Shown in pieces: positions 15,301 through 23,481 of a DNA stretch of 28,853 nt (the stretch's first letter is position 1; each line of letters begins with the position of its first letter). Origin of the DNA: a virus. The notes below the pieces were generated by a model. That model was not told the origin of the DNA and searched no databases. It saw nothing but the letters and a program-made list of their open reading frames with translations. Where the stretch lies: positions 1 through 28,853 of IMG/VR virus record IMGVR_UViG_3300024433_000037. One strand, given 5' to 3'. The translations under genes and the position numbers were made by a program.

Positions 15301-15715
15301 GCATCAGCGTGACGGGGTCTATCAGAGACATAGGAATTCCGATCGCCAAGGAAGCAAAGGGGTGGCTGGAGACGATCTCAGCATCTCCCACCTCTTTTCT
15401 AATCTTGGCCGCAATGAGGTTAACCTCTTCTTCGCTTTTCGCGGATACAAACCTATCTCTGTAGAAAAACATGTCCTCAGGGACGTTATCGAAGTAGTTG
15501 AAGCCTTCGGTGGGCTCTATAGACTCTCTTTCACTTTGGAACTTTGACCCCAGGAGAGCAGACCCTATCGGGTTCTCTCGACGGAATAGAGCGCCAGGGA
15601 CTTCTGACAGTGATGACTCAGGTGCTTTTTCCTGAACTCCAAACTGTCTTGGCCCCTGCAGAGGAGAAGCGCTTGTTAGTTGCCGACCAATGTCATCAAT
15701 ATCAACTTCAGACAT
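12335..15715 (-). CDS. Large internal virion (ejection) protein
   Basis: 1126 aa from the ATG at 15715, chosen because GGGAG lies six bases upstream; a start at 15736 is also open. It overlaps the previous gene by 8 bp. The N-terminal 220 residues hold two or three Gly/Ala-rich hydrophobic segments (LAIGIPMSLIDPVTLMPGG, ALMGAAALTGAGIASEALL). The remainder is long and helical with a coiled-coil region around residues 430-500. Size, position before the fibre and hydrophobic segments fit the third core protein of short-tailed phages (T7 gp16 position), which helps make the DNA channel through the envelope. No lytic transglycosylase motif was seen. Confidence 0.75.
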   Translation of the reverse strand: MSEVDIDDIGRQLTSASPLQGPRQFGVQEKAPESSLSEVPGALFRRENPIGSALLGSKFQSERESIEPTEGFNYFDNVPEDMFFYRDRFVSAKSEEEVNLIAAKIRKEVGDAEIVSSHPFASLAIGIPMSLIDPVTLMPGGAVFKRAEAAYGVGKSALMGAAALTGAGIASEALLSPTQQVRSLEESVFNVMGTAMFGGVTGGLGAALNGSAIGRQAAKDNARVLGGSSETLQSGPRSESLSAASVDEAYLKESERFADLGGILARAPGFNPILRMSNSPFLASRQAVDALFSYNIVKKKNLPEHGSWSRETSLETDIKKAQGKIGKTMVDYQSIYFNQRGVESGPFKPARSKLSSEGLDFDTWDSQVSMAIIDGGIHTDPSVQAGAQHLIENVFNPLRDAAIKLGMLPENVSVSTADGYFTRVYNTQKIKENPEGFKEAIRPWFAEKNEELKSFQPLIEEYEKRITAAKSGLTRSRRSGDKNKITSAKENLKRVEKEFSDAIPKDLKDSKGRVRQVLKGDEHIDSVVRQTLDNVLGRSENKLLNPVMQRYLSSGKSKPLKNRHFLIPDKVIRDWTLQSASQVSSIYSRGMIPVIEMAKMGERLGIVEKNKAKIAKLLDKKSVKESLLEKYPEGSEKSLLAHKEIEALEASIEMLESPATNMDILAHFEEELRSELEAAKVGKTPAENAKLEKAFESNKKDIQGGIETIIGIYGAGPNTMGSATSQLLSNFRKWNVARLMGFVVLASIQDVGAMVVRNGVMPVIYNGLKPLLKTSVAGIKNKELLQDLGFVSNKMNGQRVKSFLDHDGSAFQTGPVSRGLDAVAQGTLNLSGMNLWQDSVQFMAGNISISRTLRVIDKWARTGKMGRDERIRLNALGLGEEHWRTVHQQWKKTGGKEGGSYYTEYGDWNVDVPEVASAYRRFTSSIYDDVVSTIIEPGAGDLPLFARTELGRTLLQFKTFQIATHNKLLISGLSRNDANFYMGVVTMLSLAALQYAATSKLKFPEEELDLSVKKVTQEAIDRSGLIGVIMEGYNMFGKLIGANGVSRYQSRGVLGAWAGPTIGAVEDLAYILNKASRSIRGEDVFTTKDAEKIMRLFPYQNLFYLYYLNKQITKKVSTSLGARETS

Positions 15716-18263
15716 CAGATTCTCCCGTTGTAGCATTAGACTTCAGTTGGTCCGCGATTGCTGGGGCGCCTCGCTTTCCAGCAGCTCTTTTCCTCGCCTT
15801 CTGCAGAGCAATGCTGGGCAGCAAATCAGCGAATCCCATTCTCTGGAACGGATTGCCCCTTTCAAACAAGGCCGCGGCCTCTTTCTCTGCTATAGAGTCT
15901 ATAGTTTTGTTGTTCATTTCTTCCATAGTCGCCGGCAAGAACTGGTCGAGCGGTATAACGCCGAACTCAGCAAATCCGGACTCACTAAATGGGTCGATAA
16001 TCGGCTGAACAGTCCCGAAATCATCGTTATAATAGAGGCCGTAAGTTAGGCGCCCGGTCTGCCTATTGCCCGTTGTTGGGTCCGCCATCATAAATACAGG
16101 CCTCTTCTTCCCGTCTATCTCCAGCACCGGGTGCTTTCCAGATCGAGCGCCTTTCGCGGCCTTCTCGCCCATCAACTGCTGCTCTGTAATCGAGCTTGGG
16201 AAAGCCGCACCTTCGGGTATCTTGATGTTCACTGTCGGCGCGAACTGGGCAACCTGTATGTCTCTCTGCAATCGATTCGCCTCTTCAAGCAGAGGCTGTA
16301 CCGCCTCTCCATCGAAGCTTTCAGAGATAACCATGGCGTTTATTTCATCTTGCAGCTCTAAGAATCTAGCCTTTGTATCAGGCAAGCTCTTCTGTAGCTC
16401 TCCGGCACGCTCATAGTTCTTCGCTATATTTTGAGCGGCAATAATATATTGGTTGTCGAACCAATGGCCCTCTTCGATGAACGCTACATTCTTTTCTGGA
16501 GAATATTGCATCAGCTCTCTCTTATCCCTGCCGTACTTTGACCTAGAGAATAAGGGTGACATGGTGCGTTTCGTCATCTCGTAAGCTTCATCAACATTGG
16601 TCATCTGGGCCGCGTTTTCTCTGAACTCAGCCTGGAATGCTTCATATATGACAGGATTATCATCCGCGGATGCCTTAAAGGTGTTCTTGAACCGCCTTTG
16701 AAGAGATATTTTCCCAGAGCGTCCTGCGTATTGCTGGTCAAATGCGGCCAGTCGACCCTTGCGAACCACATCATCCTTGTTATTGATAGCGTCACGAGCG
16801 CTTGCGATCGCTTCTTCGGGGGGGATTGTGCTGAAGTTCGTTCGGAAGAGGGTGGCTACGGCAATCTGCTCTGCCTCTTTGTTCAATGCGATGACAGGGC
16901 TTGGCTCTGCACCCGAACCAGGCGTTCCAGCTAGCTGCTGGTAGGCTAGAGCGGCCTCATACGCCTCCATGTCTCCCCCATACTGAAGTGAATATGACAC
17001 TTCATCGTTGAACGCCGGGATGGGGACACTGAATGCCTGAACTGCATTAGACTTGTCTAACAGAGTCGGCTCGTAGTTGGGGTCTCCAAGAGCATCGCGC
17101 TTCTGAGCAACGTAGGCTGTCAGGGCTTCTTCATAAGCCGCATTCTTTGTCTCTGTAGATGCCCGCATAGCCTTTGAGGGGTCTGACGTGTTCTGCTGTA
17201 TAAAGCCTGAGACCTTCGCTTGCTGAACGGCTTGCTTGCCTATGGCGGACAAAACTTCGTTCTGCAGGCCGATGAAACTCGTTGCCGACATCTGTGACCG
17301 AGCGGGCTCTAGGTCTTGTAAGGTCTGAACCTCACCCGTGAGCAGCTTTTGGCTCCACTGGGCTTTATTCAGAGATTGCTCAGCATTGACGAGCTTCTCT
17401 TGCTCTGTATGCAGGCTATAAACATCACTAATAACGTTATGCCAAAGGTCGTTACTCCACCCTTGGGGCTTTGTTCCAAGATTTGCTAGAAATGCTTCAC
17501 CTTGGCCTTCCGCTCTGGCCTCTAAATAGGAAGCCTTGGCATCTTCTTGTATAAAGAACTCCCCAGCCTGCTTTTCAGCTTCAAGAGCCTTGGCCTCCGT
17601 CATAAACCCAAGCGTCTTAAAGTTCTGAATGTTCTCGTACATGCTGGTCTCAGCACGCTCCATGGCCTCAGTGTCTTGCACTGCCCTGGCTTCTTGATAC
17701 TGACCCATGGCTGACTGGGTCATTTCATTGATCGCCTCTCTGCCCTGAGCCATGTTGAACTCAGTCACGCTATTGGCAAGCTTTGCTGAGTTATCCATGA
17801 ACGCCGCATGCAAATCGACCGCAACAGCTGTTTTGTTCTGCTCGCTTACACCTTCGAGAGCCCCGGCGATGATGCCCATGCCGACTTCTTCATAGGCTGC
17901 CATGCTCTGGCTGCTGAGAACCCCATCTTGCGACATTTCTAGTCGCTTGTTCGCAAGCATGCCTGACACTTTTGTGGCGACAAGCTTTGACTCGACCGCA
18001 TTGAAAGCTTGGTTATACGCCTGCTTCGAGGCTAAAAACCCTGGTGAGCCACGCTCTTTCTCTCCGGCTGACTCAAATACAGCAAGGGCATCCTCTGCTC
18101 CTTCAGCGCGACCTTTCTCTATCGCTAAGGACTGCGCTGCAAAAGCCCCGCCCTTCGCAATGTCGGCATATGCGCTTTGGACGTTTGCAAATGATGAGGT
18201 TCGTGGAAGACTCGAGCCGCCGCTTAGGAGCTGGCGCTGTAGCACCTTAAGTTCGTTAGCCAT
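15708..18263 (-). CDS. Internal virion protein (T7 gp15 position)
   Basis: 851 aa, almost wholly helical, rich in Ala, Glu and Gln, with no catalytic motif or membrane segment visible. It lies second in a run of three (140, 851 and 1126 aa) between the nozzle protein and the tail fibre, the same order and size trend as the T7 gp14-gp15-gp16 ejection proteins. It overlaps the next gene by 8 bp. The role as an internal or ejected core protein is inferred from context; sequence similarity to T7 gp15 is not evident by eye. Confidence 0.7.
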   Translation of the reverse strand: MANELKVLQRQLLSGGSSLPRTSSFANVQSAYADIAKGGAFAAQSLAIEKGRAEGAEDALAVFESAGEKERGSPGFLASKQAYNQAFNAVESKLVATKVSGMLANKRLEMSQDGVLSSQSMAAYEEVGMGIIAGALEGVSEQNKTAVAVDLHAAFMDNSAKLANSVTEFNMAQGREAINEMTQSAMGQYQEARAVQDTEAMERAETSMYENIQNFKTLGFMTEAKALEAEKQAGEFFIQEDAKASYLEARAEGQGEAFLANLGTKPQGWSNDLWHNVISDVYSLHTEQEKLVNAEQSLNKAQWSQKLLTGEVQTLQDLEPARSQMSATSFIGLQNEVLSAIGKQAVQQAKVSGFIQQNTSDPSKAMRASTETKNAAYEEALTAYVAQKRDALGDPNYEPTLLDKSNAVQAFSVPIPAFNDEVSYSLQYGGDMEAYEAALAYQQLAGTPGSGAEPSPVIALNKEAEQIAVATLFRTNFSTIPPEEAIASARDAINNKDDVVRKGRLAAFDQQYAGRSGKISLQRRFKNTFKASADDNPVIYEAFQAEFRENAAQMTNVDEAYEMTKRTMSPLFSRSKYGRDKRELMQYSPEKNVAFIEEGHWFDNQYIIAAQNIAKNYERAGELQKSLPDTKARFLELQDEINAMVISESFDGEAVQPLLEEANRLQRDIQVAQFAPTVNIKIPEGAAFPSSITEQQLMGEKAAKGARSGKHPVLEIDGKKRPVFMMADPTTGNRQTGRLTYGLYYNDDFGTVQPIIDPFSESGFAEFGVIPLDQFLPATMEEMNNKTIDSIAEKEAAALFERGNPFQRMGFADLLPSIALQKARKRAAGKRGAPAIADQLKSNATTGESDV

Positions 18264-18267
18264 GTTT

Positions 18268-18690
18268 TTATCCCTTTGCCCTGTCTAGAGCCATGCTTGA
18301 AGCAAGATTAAGCAGACTCGAAGAGCTAGATAAGTCCCTGCTGAACCGGCCTGCCTTGGCTTGAGATATCTGCAAGCTAGATGCCACATCTAGAAACTTC
18401 ATTTGCTGATCAAATGCAGTGGCATCAGCCATCATGTTCGATATGCTCTTGGCCGCGAACTGTCTCGCGGTAGACCCACCACCGCCCCTCAATGAGGAGA
18501 TGGCAAGCTGTGACGATAAGGCCGCTCTAAACCCCTTTGCCGCCTCGAAGGCTTGTTGCGCTGCTTGATTCTTCGCCGCTGCAGTCTCTACTTTGGTGCT
18601 CGCAATATCGATCTTAGCCTGCTGCTGAGAAGACTTTATGCCAAAGGCTGTGCTGGCCGCTGTTATCGCTAAAGCTACTGGTAATGTCAT
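18268..18690 (-). CDS. Small internal virion protein (T7 gp14 position)
   Basis: 140 aa. The N-terminus PVALAITAASTAFGI is hydrophobic, followed by a long Ala/Gln-rich helix (KVETAAAKNQAAQQAFEAAK) and a Gly-rich SLRGGGGSTARQFAAKS turn. This pattern is typical of the first ejection protein of podoviruses, which is thought to sit in the outer membrane after ejection. Its ATG overlaps the nozzle gene stop by 4 bp. Confidence 0.75.
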   Translation of the reverse strand: MTLPVALAITAASTAFGIKSSQQQAKIDIASTKVETAAAKNQAAQQAFEAAKGFRAALSSQLAISSLRGGGGSTARQFAAKSISNMMADATAFDQQMKFLDVASSLQISQAKAGRFSRDLSSSSSLLNLASSMALDRAKG

Positions 18691-21158
18691 GATGCCTCCA
18701 ATCTATATCCAACGCCGATGATGGTCATTGGAAGCGGTAGTTCTTGTGAAATTGTGTTTATCTGCCTGGGATTCCAGCCGCGCATTGGCGTTATCTCGTA
18801 AAAGCCGGTCTGCGCGATTGGGGCTCTGTCGAGAACAAGACTGTCCAATGACAGAGTCGGAATCTCGAACCCGTTTACGAGGATGCCAAGCGACTTGTAG
18901 TAATCAACGTAGATGCTCTTAATGTGCTTTGGCTGATACACCGACTGCATGTACTGAAACTCAACAACAAGCGGCATCGGGACAATCTCAGGAATGTAAT
19001 TGATGCCCACGCTGACCGTGCTCGATGCTTCGCTGACCGTCAGCTCACCTGAGGCGTCAACAAAATATGGCCCTTCTGGGATGCCTCCGATCGTCGCGTA
19101 CACACTGTGCCCAATAAGATGATCGAGACCTGTCACGAGCCCGTTGCCATCTGATGTCGTCGATACAGCGCTGTCCGTGTAAACGTCGAAGTCTACATAC
19201 TCTAGATGAAGTCTCTTGCCTACATTAATAAGCAGGCTGTCTTCGATGGGAGTAGTCGAAACCGTCGCTTCAGTCCGACTGATGCGCATCCAGAACTTGC
19301 GCAGCGGGGGGGATATAACATCATCAGACAAGGTCGTCGGAAACTCTTGTGCTTTCCAGTTCGCTGTATCCGTGCTGAGCACCCATGTAATCGTACCCGC
19401 AACGGTAAAGCCAGACGTGCCATCTGACGTCGGGGTAAACGTTGTCCAATTCCCTTGCGTGTCTAGATATTCGAACACTGGAAGGATGTCTTCTGTGGAC
19501 ACTGTGTCAAGCGCAACAGCGAGGCTGTAAAAGGGACAAGAGTGACCGAGGACAACATAGTCGCCATCCGACGTGAAGATTGCCGCATCAGTACCCGTGC
19601 TCGCAGCAGAAGCCGTGATATCTGTGATAGCTTCGAACTCGCTGTTCGCTGTGAATACATTCTCTATGACACCCGTGACTGTAGCGCCAGTGGTGATGCT
19701 TCGCTCTACGACAAAGTGTCCGCTGTCCTTCGAAGCATAAGCTTTTTTGTAATGCCCCTGGGTCCTCGCTAACGTCCACCCTTGCACGTCTTGAGCTTCT
19801 AGCGTCTGAAGAACACCCATTGTGCCGTCCGCATTCGTGGCGAACAGTATCTCTCCGTCATTCGATGTAGGGCTGTATGCAGCTATCGTCGAAGGGTTGT
19901 TAATCACCTGGGGCGAGAACGTGCTCGCATTCAGAACGTTGAAGCTGCCCGTGTTGATGTCGTACATCAGCGTGTTGATTTGCTGCGTGTTCTTATCTAC
20001 GAACATCACCTGATTGTCTAAAATGACAGGGGGCAAGGAAGAGGCGCCGTGGGATGATTGCGGTGTAATGAATATGTTTCCAGGCGTTACCGGCGACTCT
20101 AAGAATATAGAGCTCGACTCAACAGTCGATGCTGTGAGAACGCTTAAAGCCTTGTTTGAAGAGATGGCCACAATCTCATCTGTGACCTTATAAGAAAACG
20201 CATTCGTATCTAACGCTTCGGAATCATCAAACTGATAGTAGTCTCCGCTATCAGATGCGAATATAAACGCTGGAAGCAGAGGGGTTCTCGCTAAGAACAA
20301 TCGGTTTTGGAAGAATATGCCGATGGATGGCCAACCTCTGTCCAATCCCTGCGGCGTTCCGCCGGTGTAATCGCCCCATGCCGCTGACTCTAGTAGTGAA
20401 TCTACGCCCTTAATCGCCGCTGTTGAGATGAAATCATCAAGGACTTCGCCCGTGGCAACTGTCCCGGCGATGTTCACAGATATGATGCGCATAATGCCGC
20501 CACCGCCTGTGTATATACCGCCTACATGGCCATCATCAAAGAATGCAGAGCTGCCCGTCAGCGTTACGCCTGGCCCGCTTGTAGCGCTCGGTGTGAACGT
20601 ATCACTTGCGCCGCGGTACGTCACACTATCAACGATCGAGAAATCGTGAGTCGGATAGCGTCCAAACGTGATTGTTGAGATCGACCATGACGAATCACTG
20701 GCTCTGATGAGCTCATGGGGCTGAACATCTTCATGCAGAACGATGACGCGACTTTGAGACGGCACGAACGCAAGCTCAGGTATCTGAGCTATCGTGTAGT
20801 CAGTCGATGTAACTGTCGTCTGAAGCGCATTGTTCAAGTAAATCTCAAACGAAACACCTGGGGACCCTGTCCGGTCGTTTGGCCTTGCAAGAATGAGGTA
20901 CGTCTTAGACCCACTGAAGTTGTACTCAACGCCGTTTATTTCATCAGCGTTCGTAATAGGGGCATCAGAATCCCCCGTATCTACCAGTGTTTTGATGTAG
21001 GTCGTTCCAAAGCGACGCTTAGCGCCTCCTTGAGGTATCGCTAAAATATCTCTTAGCTTTTTAGCACCTTTGAAGTAGCCAGGGAAATCGCTACGGCCAA
21101 GCAATTTTGGATCTAATTCACCCAGCGTAAAAACGCTTTGTATCTGACGAATCGCCAT
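18687..21158 (-). CDS. Tail nozzle (tail tubular protein B-like)
   Basis: 823 aa. The start, IQSVFTLGELDPKLLGRSDF, then YFKGAKKLRDILAIPQGGAK and RRFGTTYI, is the signature of podoviral nozzle proteins: GELxPxLxGR, then GxxxLxNxxxxPxGGxxRRPG. The remaining beta-rich body fits the hexameric nozzle at the end of the short tail. A segment around residues 541-648 (TFTPTSDGTSGFTVAGTITW ... KFWMRISRTEAT) has a relative in the tail fibre. It lies two bases after the adaptor protein gene. Confidence 0.92.
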   Translation of the reverse strand: MAIRQIQSVFTLGELDPKLLGRSDFPGYFKGAKKLRDILAIPQGGAKRRFGTTYIKTLVDTGDSDAPITNADEINGVEYNFSGSKTYLILARPNDRTGSPGVSFEIYLNNALQTTVTSTDYTIAQIPELAFVPSQSRVIVLHEDVQPHELIRASDSSWSISTITFGRYPTHDFSIVDSVTYRGASDTFTPSATSGPGVTLTGSSAFFDDGHVGGIYTGGGGIMRIISVNIAGTVATGEVLDDFISTAAIKGVDSLLESAAWGDYTGGTPQGLDRGWPSIGIFFQNRLFLARTPLLPAFIFASDSGDYYQFDDSEALDTNAFSYKVTDEIVAISSNKALSVLTASTVESSSIFLESPVTPGNIFITPQSSHGASSLPPVILDNQVMFVDKNTQQINTLMYDINTGSFNVLNASTFSPQVINNPSTIAAYSPTSNDGEILFATNADGTMGVLQTLEAQDVQGWTLARTQGHYKKAYASKDSGHFVVERSITTGATVTGVIENVFTANSEFEAITDITASAASTGTDAAIFTSDGDYVVLGHSCPFYSLAVALDTVSTEDILPVFEYLDTQGNWTTFTPTSDGTSGFTVAGTITWVLSTDTANWKAQEFPTTLSDDVISPPLRKFWMRISRTEATVSTTPIEDSLLINVGKRLHLEYVDFDVYTDSAVSTTSDGNGLVTGLDHLIGHSVYATIGGIPEGPYFVDASGELTVSEASSTVSVGINYIPEIVPMPLVVEFQYMQSVYQPKHIKSIYVDYYKSLGILVNGFEIPTLSLDSLVLDRAPIAQTGFYEITPMRGWNPRQINTISQELPLPMTIIGVGYRLEAS

Positions 21159-21160
21159 CT

Positions 21161-21754
21161 TTAATTCCTTGTGTTGCCGTACGCACCAAATTTCCTGGCA
21201 TCAATCCATGGTCGATGTTGGAATGCAACGTTCGGAGCGTTTTGTGCATCCACCCACATCGCCTGCGCGTACACCCGATGACGCTCTTGCATCATAAGCT
21301 GGATAACGCGTGCATCCTCCGTCACCGCAGAAGCTACTTGCGATGCTAAGGAGTACACCATAAATTCTTTAAATGCTGGAGACCAAAAAGTCACAGGGAC
21401 TTGATAGTTATACTCCATCTTCAGAGTGCCCTTTCCAGCTGTGTATATCTGCTTGCCGAAGATTTGATAGTGCACATTAGGGTAGACCCGAACAGCTGAT
21501 AAGAAGTCGGCAGGCAAGTCATACGCTGTGCTGAACTCAGCAAAATCAGGGTCGCTCGAGGACTGAGAAAGCTGCACATACTTCTTGCTGAACTTCCATT
21601 GGTTCTTTGACAGCTCACTTGGAACAAGCATGTCGTATACCTTCTGCAAGCTCACAGCAAACTCATCAGAGTCCTCGATTGTTGCGAACGCGTTTTTGCC
21701 GAGCAGCACCGCTGCATTAGCCATAATCTCAATATCAGTAGTCGGGCCAGCCAT
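21161..21754 (-). CDS. Tail adaptor (tail tubular protein A-like)
   Basis: 197 aa, normal length for T7 gp11-type adaptors. MANAAVLLGKNAFATIED, then ELSKNQWKFSKKYVQLSQ, LPADFLSAVRVYP and MEYNYQVPVTFWSPAFKEFM follow the known pattern, as does the helical end with WVDAQN. It forms the ring between portal and nozzle. AGGTGAAAC precedes the ATG. It is followed at two bases by the nozzle gene. Confidence 0.88.
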   Translation of the reverse strand: MAGPTTDIEIMANAAVLLGKNAFATIEDSDEFAVSLQKVYDMLVPSELSKNQWKFSKKYVQLSQSSSDPDFAEFSTAYDLPADFLSAVRVYPNVHYQIFGKQIYTAGKGTLKMEYNYQVPVTFWSPAFKEFMVYSLASQVASAVTEDARVIQLMMQERHRVYAQAMWVDAQNAPNVAFQHRPWIDARKFGAYGNTRN

Positions 21755-21770
21755 AATGTTTCACCTATCT

Positions 21771-22763
21771 TTATGTAGCGGATGTAACAGTCGTGTAAGT
21801 GACGTGTGCGGTAACCGGGCTATCACCGTCCGCAAAAGAGAATGTGTCATTCGCTATATATAAGCCCTTGTTCACCATCGCGGTAGATGCGCCGGTCAAT
21901 AAGTTAAACGCGCCACCGATAAACTTGTCTGCTGCAGCTCCGGTAAACTCAATCGAAGAGGCTGAAGCGGAAGCCGCCACACCCGCACCATTGGCTGTCG
22001 AGTCGTACTGTATAATCACAGACCCGCCACCCGTGTACTGAACTGTGCCGTAGTTGATTTCATAGATGACGTTCTGCAAGACATGCAGCGTGTTCGCACC
22101 ACCTGCAGCGACAATCTGAATCGGAGTCGTATACAGAGCCAGGAACTGAGCAGCACTCAGTGTGACTGAAACACTCTTTGCGACAGCCGTCGTAACATCA
22201 ATAGAAGTCCCAGACCCGCCCGCAATATACGAGCCAAACGAAGTAGAGACAATCTTGTTTTCATCGACTGCATCAGATGCAATCTTTGCGCTTGTGACGT
22301 TTGCATTAAGAATCTTATCAGTCGTTACATTAGCGTCTGTTATCTTTGCAGTCGTAATAGCGTTATCAACTATCTTCACTGTAGTTACAGCATCATCTAA
22401 AATCTTTGCTGTAGTTACTGCATCAGCTTCAATTTTGATCGCCGTGACAGCGTCAGTTGCAAGCTTAGGAGCTGTAACAGCCCCATCTGCGAGGTCCGCT
22501 GTATCAATAGAGCCAACACCAAAGAATAGTGCAGTCGTAACACTAGAAGCATTTTGTGCTGATGTGACGTTACGAAGCTGTGTACCGTCAGAGCCCACCA
22601 CAAAGATGATGTCCTCATTCCCCATCGCGAAACGCATTGGGAGAAAATAATCTGCTGCTGCAATAGTTGCTAAATTGTCTGCTGCAGACTTGTATGACCA
22701 AAGTTTTGCACCGTTCGCGCCACCAGAGGAGACGTTATTAAACGCATTAATATCGAAAGCCAT
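21771..22763 (-). CDS. Head fibre/decoration-like protein with decapeptide repeats
   Basis: 330 aa. The N-terminal 80 residues (MAFDINAFNNVSSGGANGAK ... LATIAAADYF) resemble those of the next upstream gene (22804-23454), and the C-termini are also alike (GDSP followed by the end). Between them lies a run of about nine 10-residue repeats (residues 85-172; AVTTAKI-type). Such repeats build trimeric beta structures in phage head fibres and tail spikes. Together with its place right after the capsid cluster this suggests a capsid-attached fibre, but a tail-associated role cannot be excluded. A strong terminator separates it from its paralogue. Confidence 0.65.
   Translation of the reverse strand: MAFDINAFNNVSSGGANGAKLWSYKSAADNLATIAAADYFLPMRFAMGNEDIIFVVGSDGTQLRNVTSAQNASSVTTALFFGVGSIDTADLADGAVTAPKLATDAVTAIKIEADAVTTAKILDDAVTTVKIVDNAITTAKITDANVTTDKILNANVTSAKIASDAVDENKIVSTSFGSYIAGGSGTSIDVTTAVAKSVSVTLSAAQFLALYTTPIQIVAAGGANTLHVLQNVIYEINYGTVQYTGGGSVIIQYDSTANGAGVAASASASSIEFTGAAADKFIGGAFNLLTGASTAMVNKGLYIANDTFSFADGDSPVTAHVTYTTVTSAT
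22248..22511 (-). repeat. Thirty-base/decapeptide repeat array
   Basis: About nine consecutive 10-codon units encoding variants of AVTTAKIxDD lie inside the gene at 21771-22763. The unit is diverged at DNA level, so selection appears to act on the protein pattern. It is not a CRISPR array: units are contiguous without spacers. Confidence 0.9.
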
Positions 22764-22775
22764 GCTTTACCTCTC

Positions 22776-22796
22776 AAAAAGGGGGCCGAAGCCCCC
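22776..22796 (-). terminator. Rho-independent terminator after capsid decoration gene
   Basis: On the minus strand, GGGGGC-TTCG-GCCCCC is followed by TTTTT. The six-base GC stem with a TTCG tetraloop is very stable. It lies 7 bases after the stop of the gene at 22804-23454 and would end most transcripts from the capsid promoter, leaving tail genes to read-through. Confidence 0.93.
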
Positions 22797-22803
22797 CTCT
22801 TAT

Positions 22804-23454
22804 TTATACGCCGTTGATGACTTTATAGAATGTATCGATGATGAGCGGTGAATCACCAGCCCCACCAAAGTTAGCATTGTTATTATCAAGAACAAGCGCC
22901 TGATTCTCGTTACCCGTGTTCGCAACAATTGGATTGATTGCAGCGAATCCACGAGTCGAGCTGTCAGCAGTCAATGTGATGAAGCCGGTCATCTCAATGA
23001 TTTGAGACACAACAACACCTGCTGCGTTCGTGTACGCAACAACTAAGTTGTCAGCTGACTCTGTGTAAGCAACAGAGTTGTAATCAAGCTGAATGTGACA
23101 GCCTTCAAACAACAATATTTTGCCCGCACCTGGAGCCGCGACTAACTCTTTTGGAGTCGTTGCAAGCAACAGAACTTCAGCTGAAGTCACTGTGACACGA
23201 GAGACCACAAGGCCATCAGATGAGCCGAGCGTTACTGTGGTGGCGGATGACGCAAGAACAGTGAATGTTCCCTTGCCGTCTGTACCAACAATGTAAATCA
23301 AGTCATCAGCAGCCAATGCGTTTGTTACTTCCAAGAAGTAATCATCTGCAATGATTGTTGCAAGGGTGTCGTCTGTAGACACATAAGCGAACTGCTTGGG
23401 ACCCTTCGCGGCACCAGATGACCAGTTGTTGAATTTGTTTAATACAAAAGCCAT
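22804..23454 (-). CDS. Capsid decoration-like protein
   Basis: 216 aa, beta-rich and Ala/Val/Thr-rich, directly after the major capsid gene with AGGAG before its ATG. It starts MAFVLNKFNNWSSGAAKGPK and has TLATIIADDYF, the same frame as the repeat-bearing paralogue downstream, and ends with GGAGDSPLIIDTFYKVINGV. A small beta protein encoded immediately after the capsid protein and before a strong terminator is expected in high amounts, fitting a decoration or cement protein. That role is inferred; no named family is recognised. Confidence 0.65.
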   Translation of the reverse strand: MAFVLNKFNNWSSGAAKGPKQFAYVSTDDTLATIIADDYFLEVTNALAADDLIYIVGTDGKGTFTVLASSATTVTLGSSDGLVVSRVTVTSAEVLLLATTPKELVAAPGAGKILLFEGCHIQLDYNSVAYTESADNLVVAYTNAAGVVVSQIIEMTGFITLTADSSTRGFAAINPIVANTGNENQALVLDNNNANFGGAGDSPLIIDTFYKVINGV

Positions 23455-23481
23455 TTTCGTTTCTCCTAGTTATTTCGATGC

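Noticed and set aside
15544-16008. 154-aa open frame on the plus strand
   Set aside because: Antisense to two overlapping internal virion protein genes; composition is that of a mirrored frame.
22248-22511. CRISPR-like periodicity
   Set aside because: Thirty-base units are contiguous, diverged and in frame with a protein; there are no spacers.
22162-22650. 162-aa plus-strand frame with internal repeats
   Set aside because: It is the antisense of the decapeptide repeat array; the minus frame gives the known AVTTAKI repeat type.
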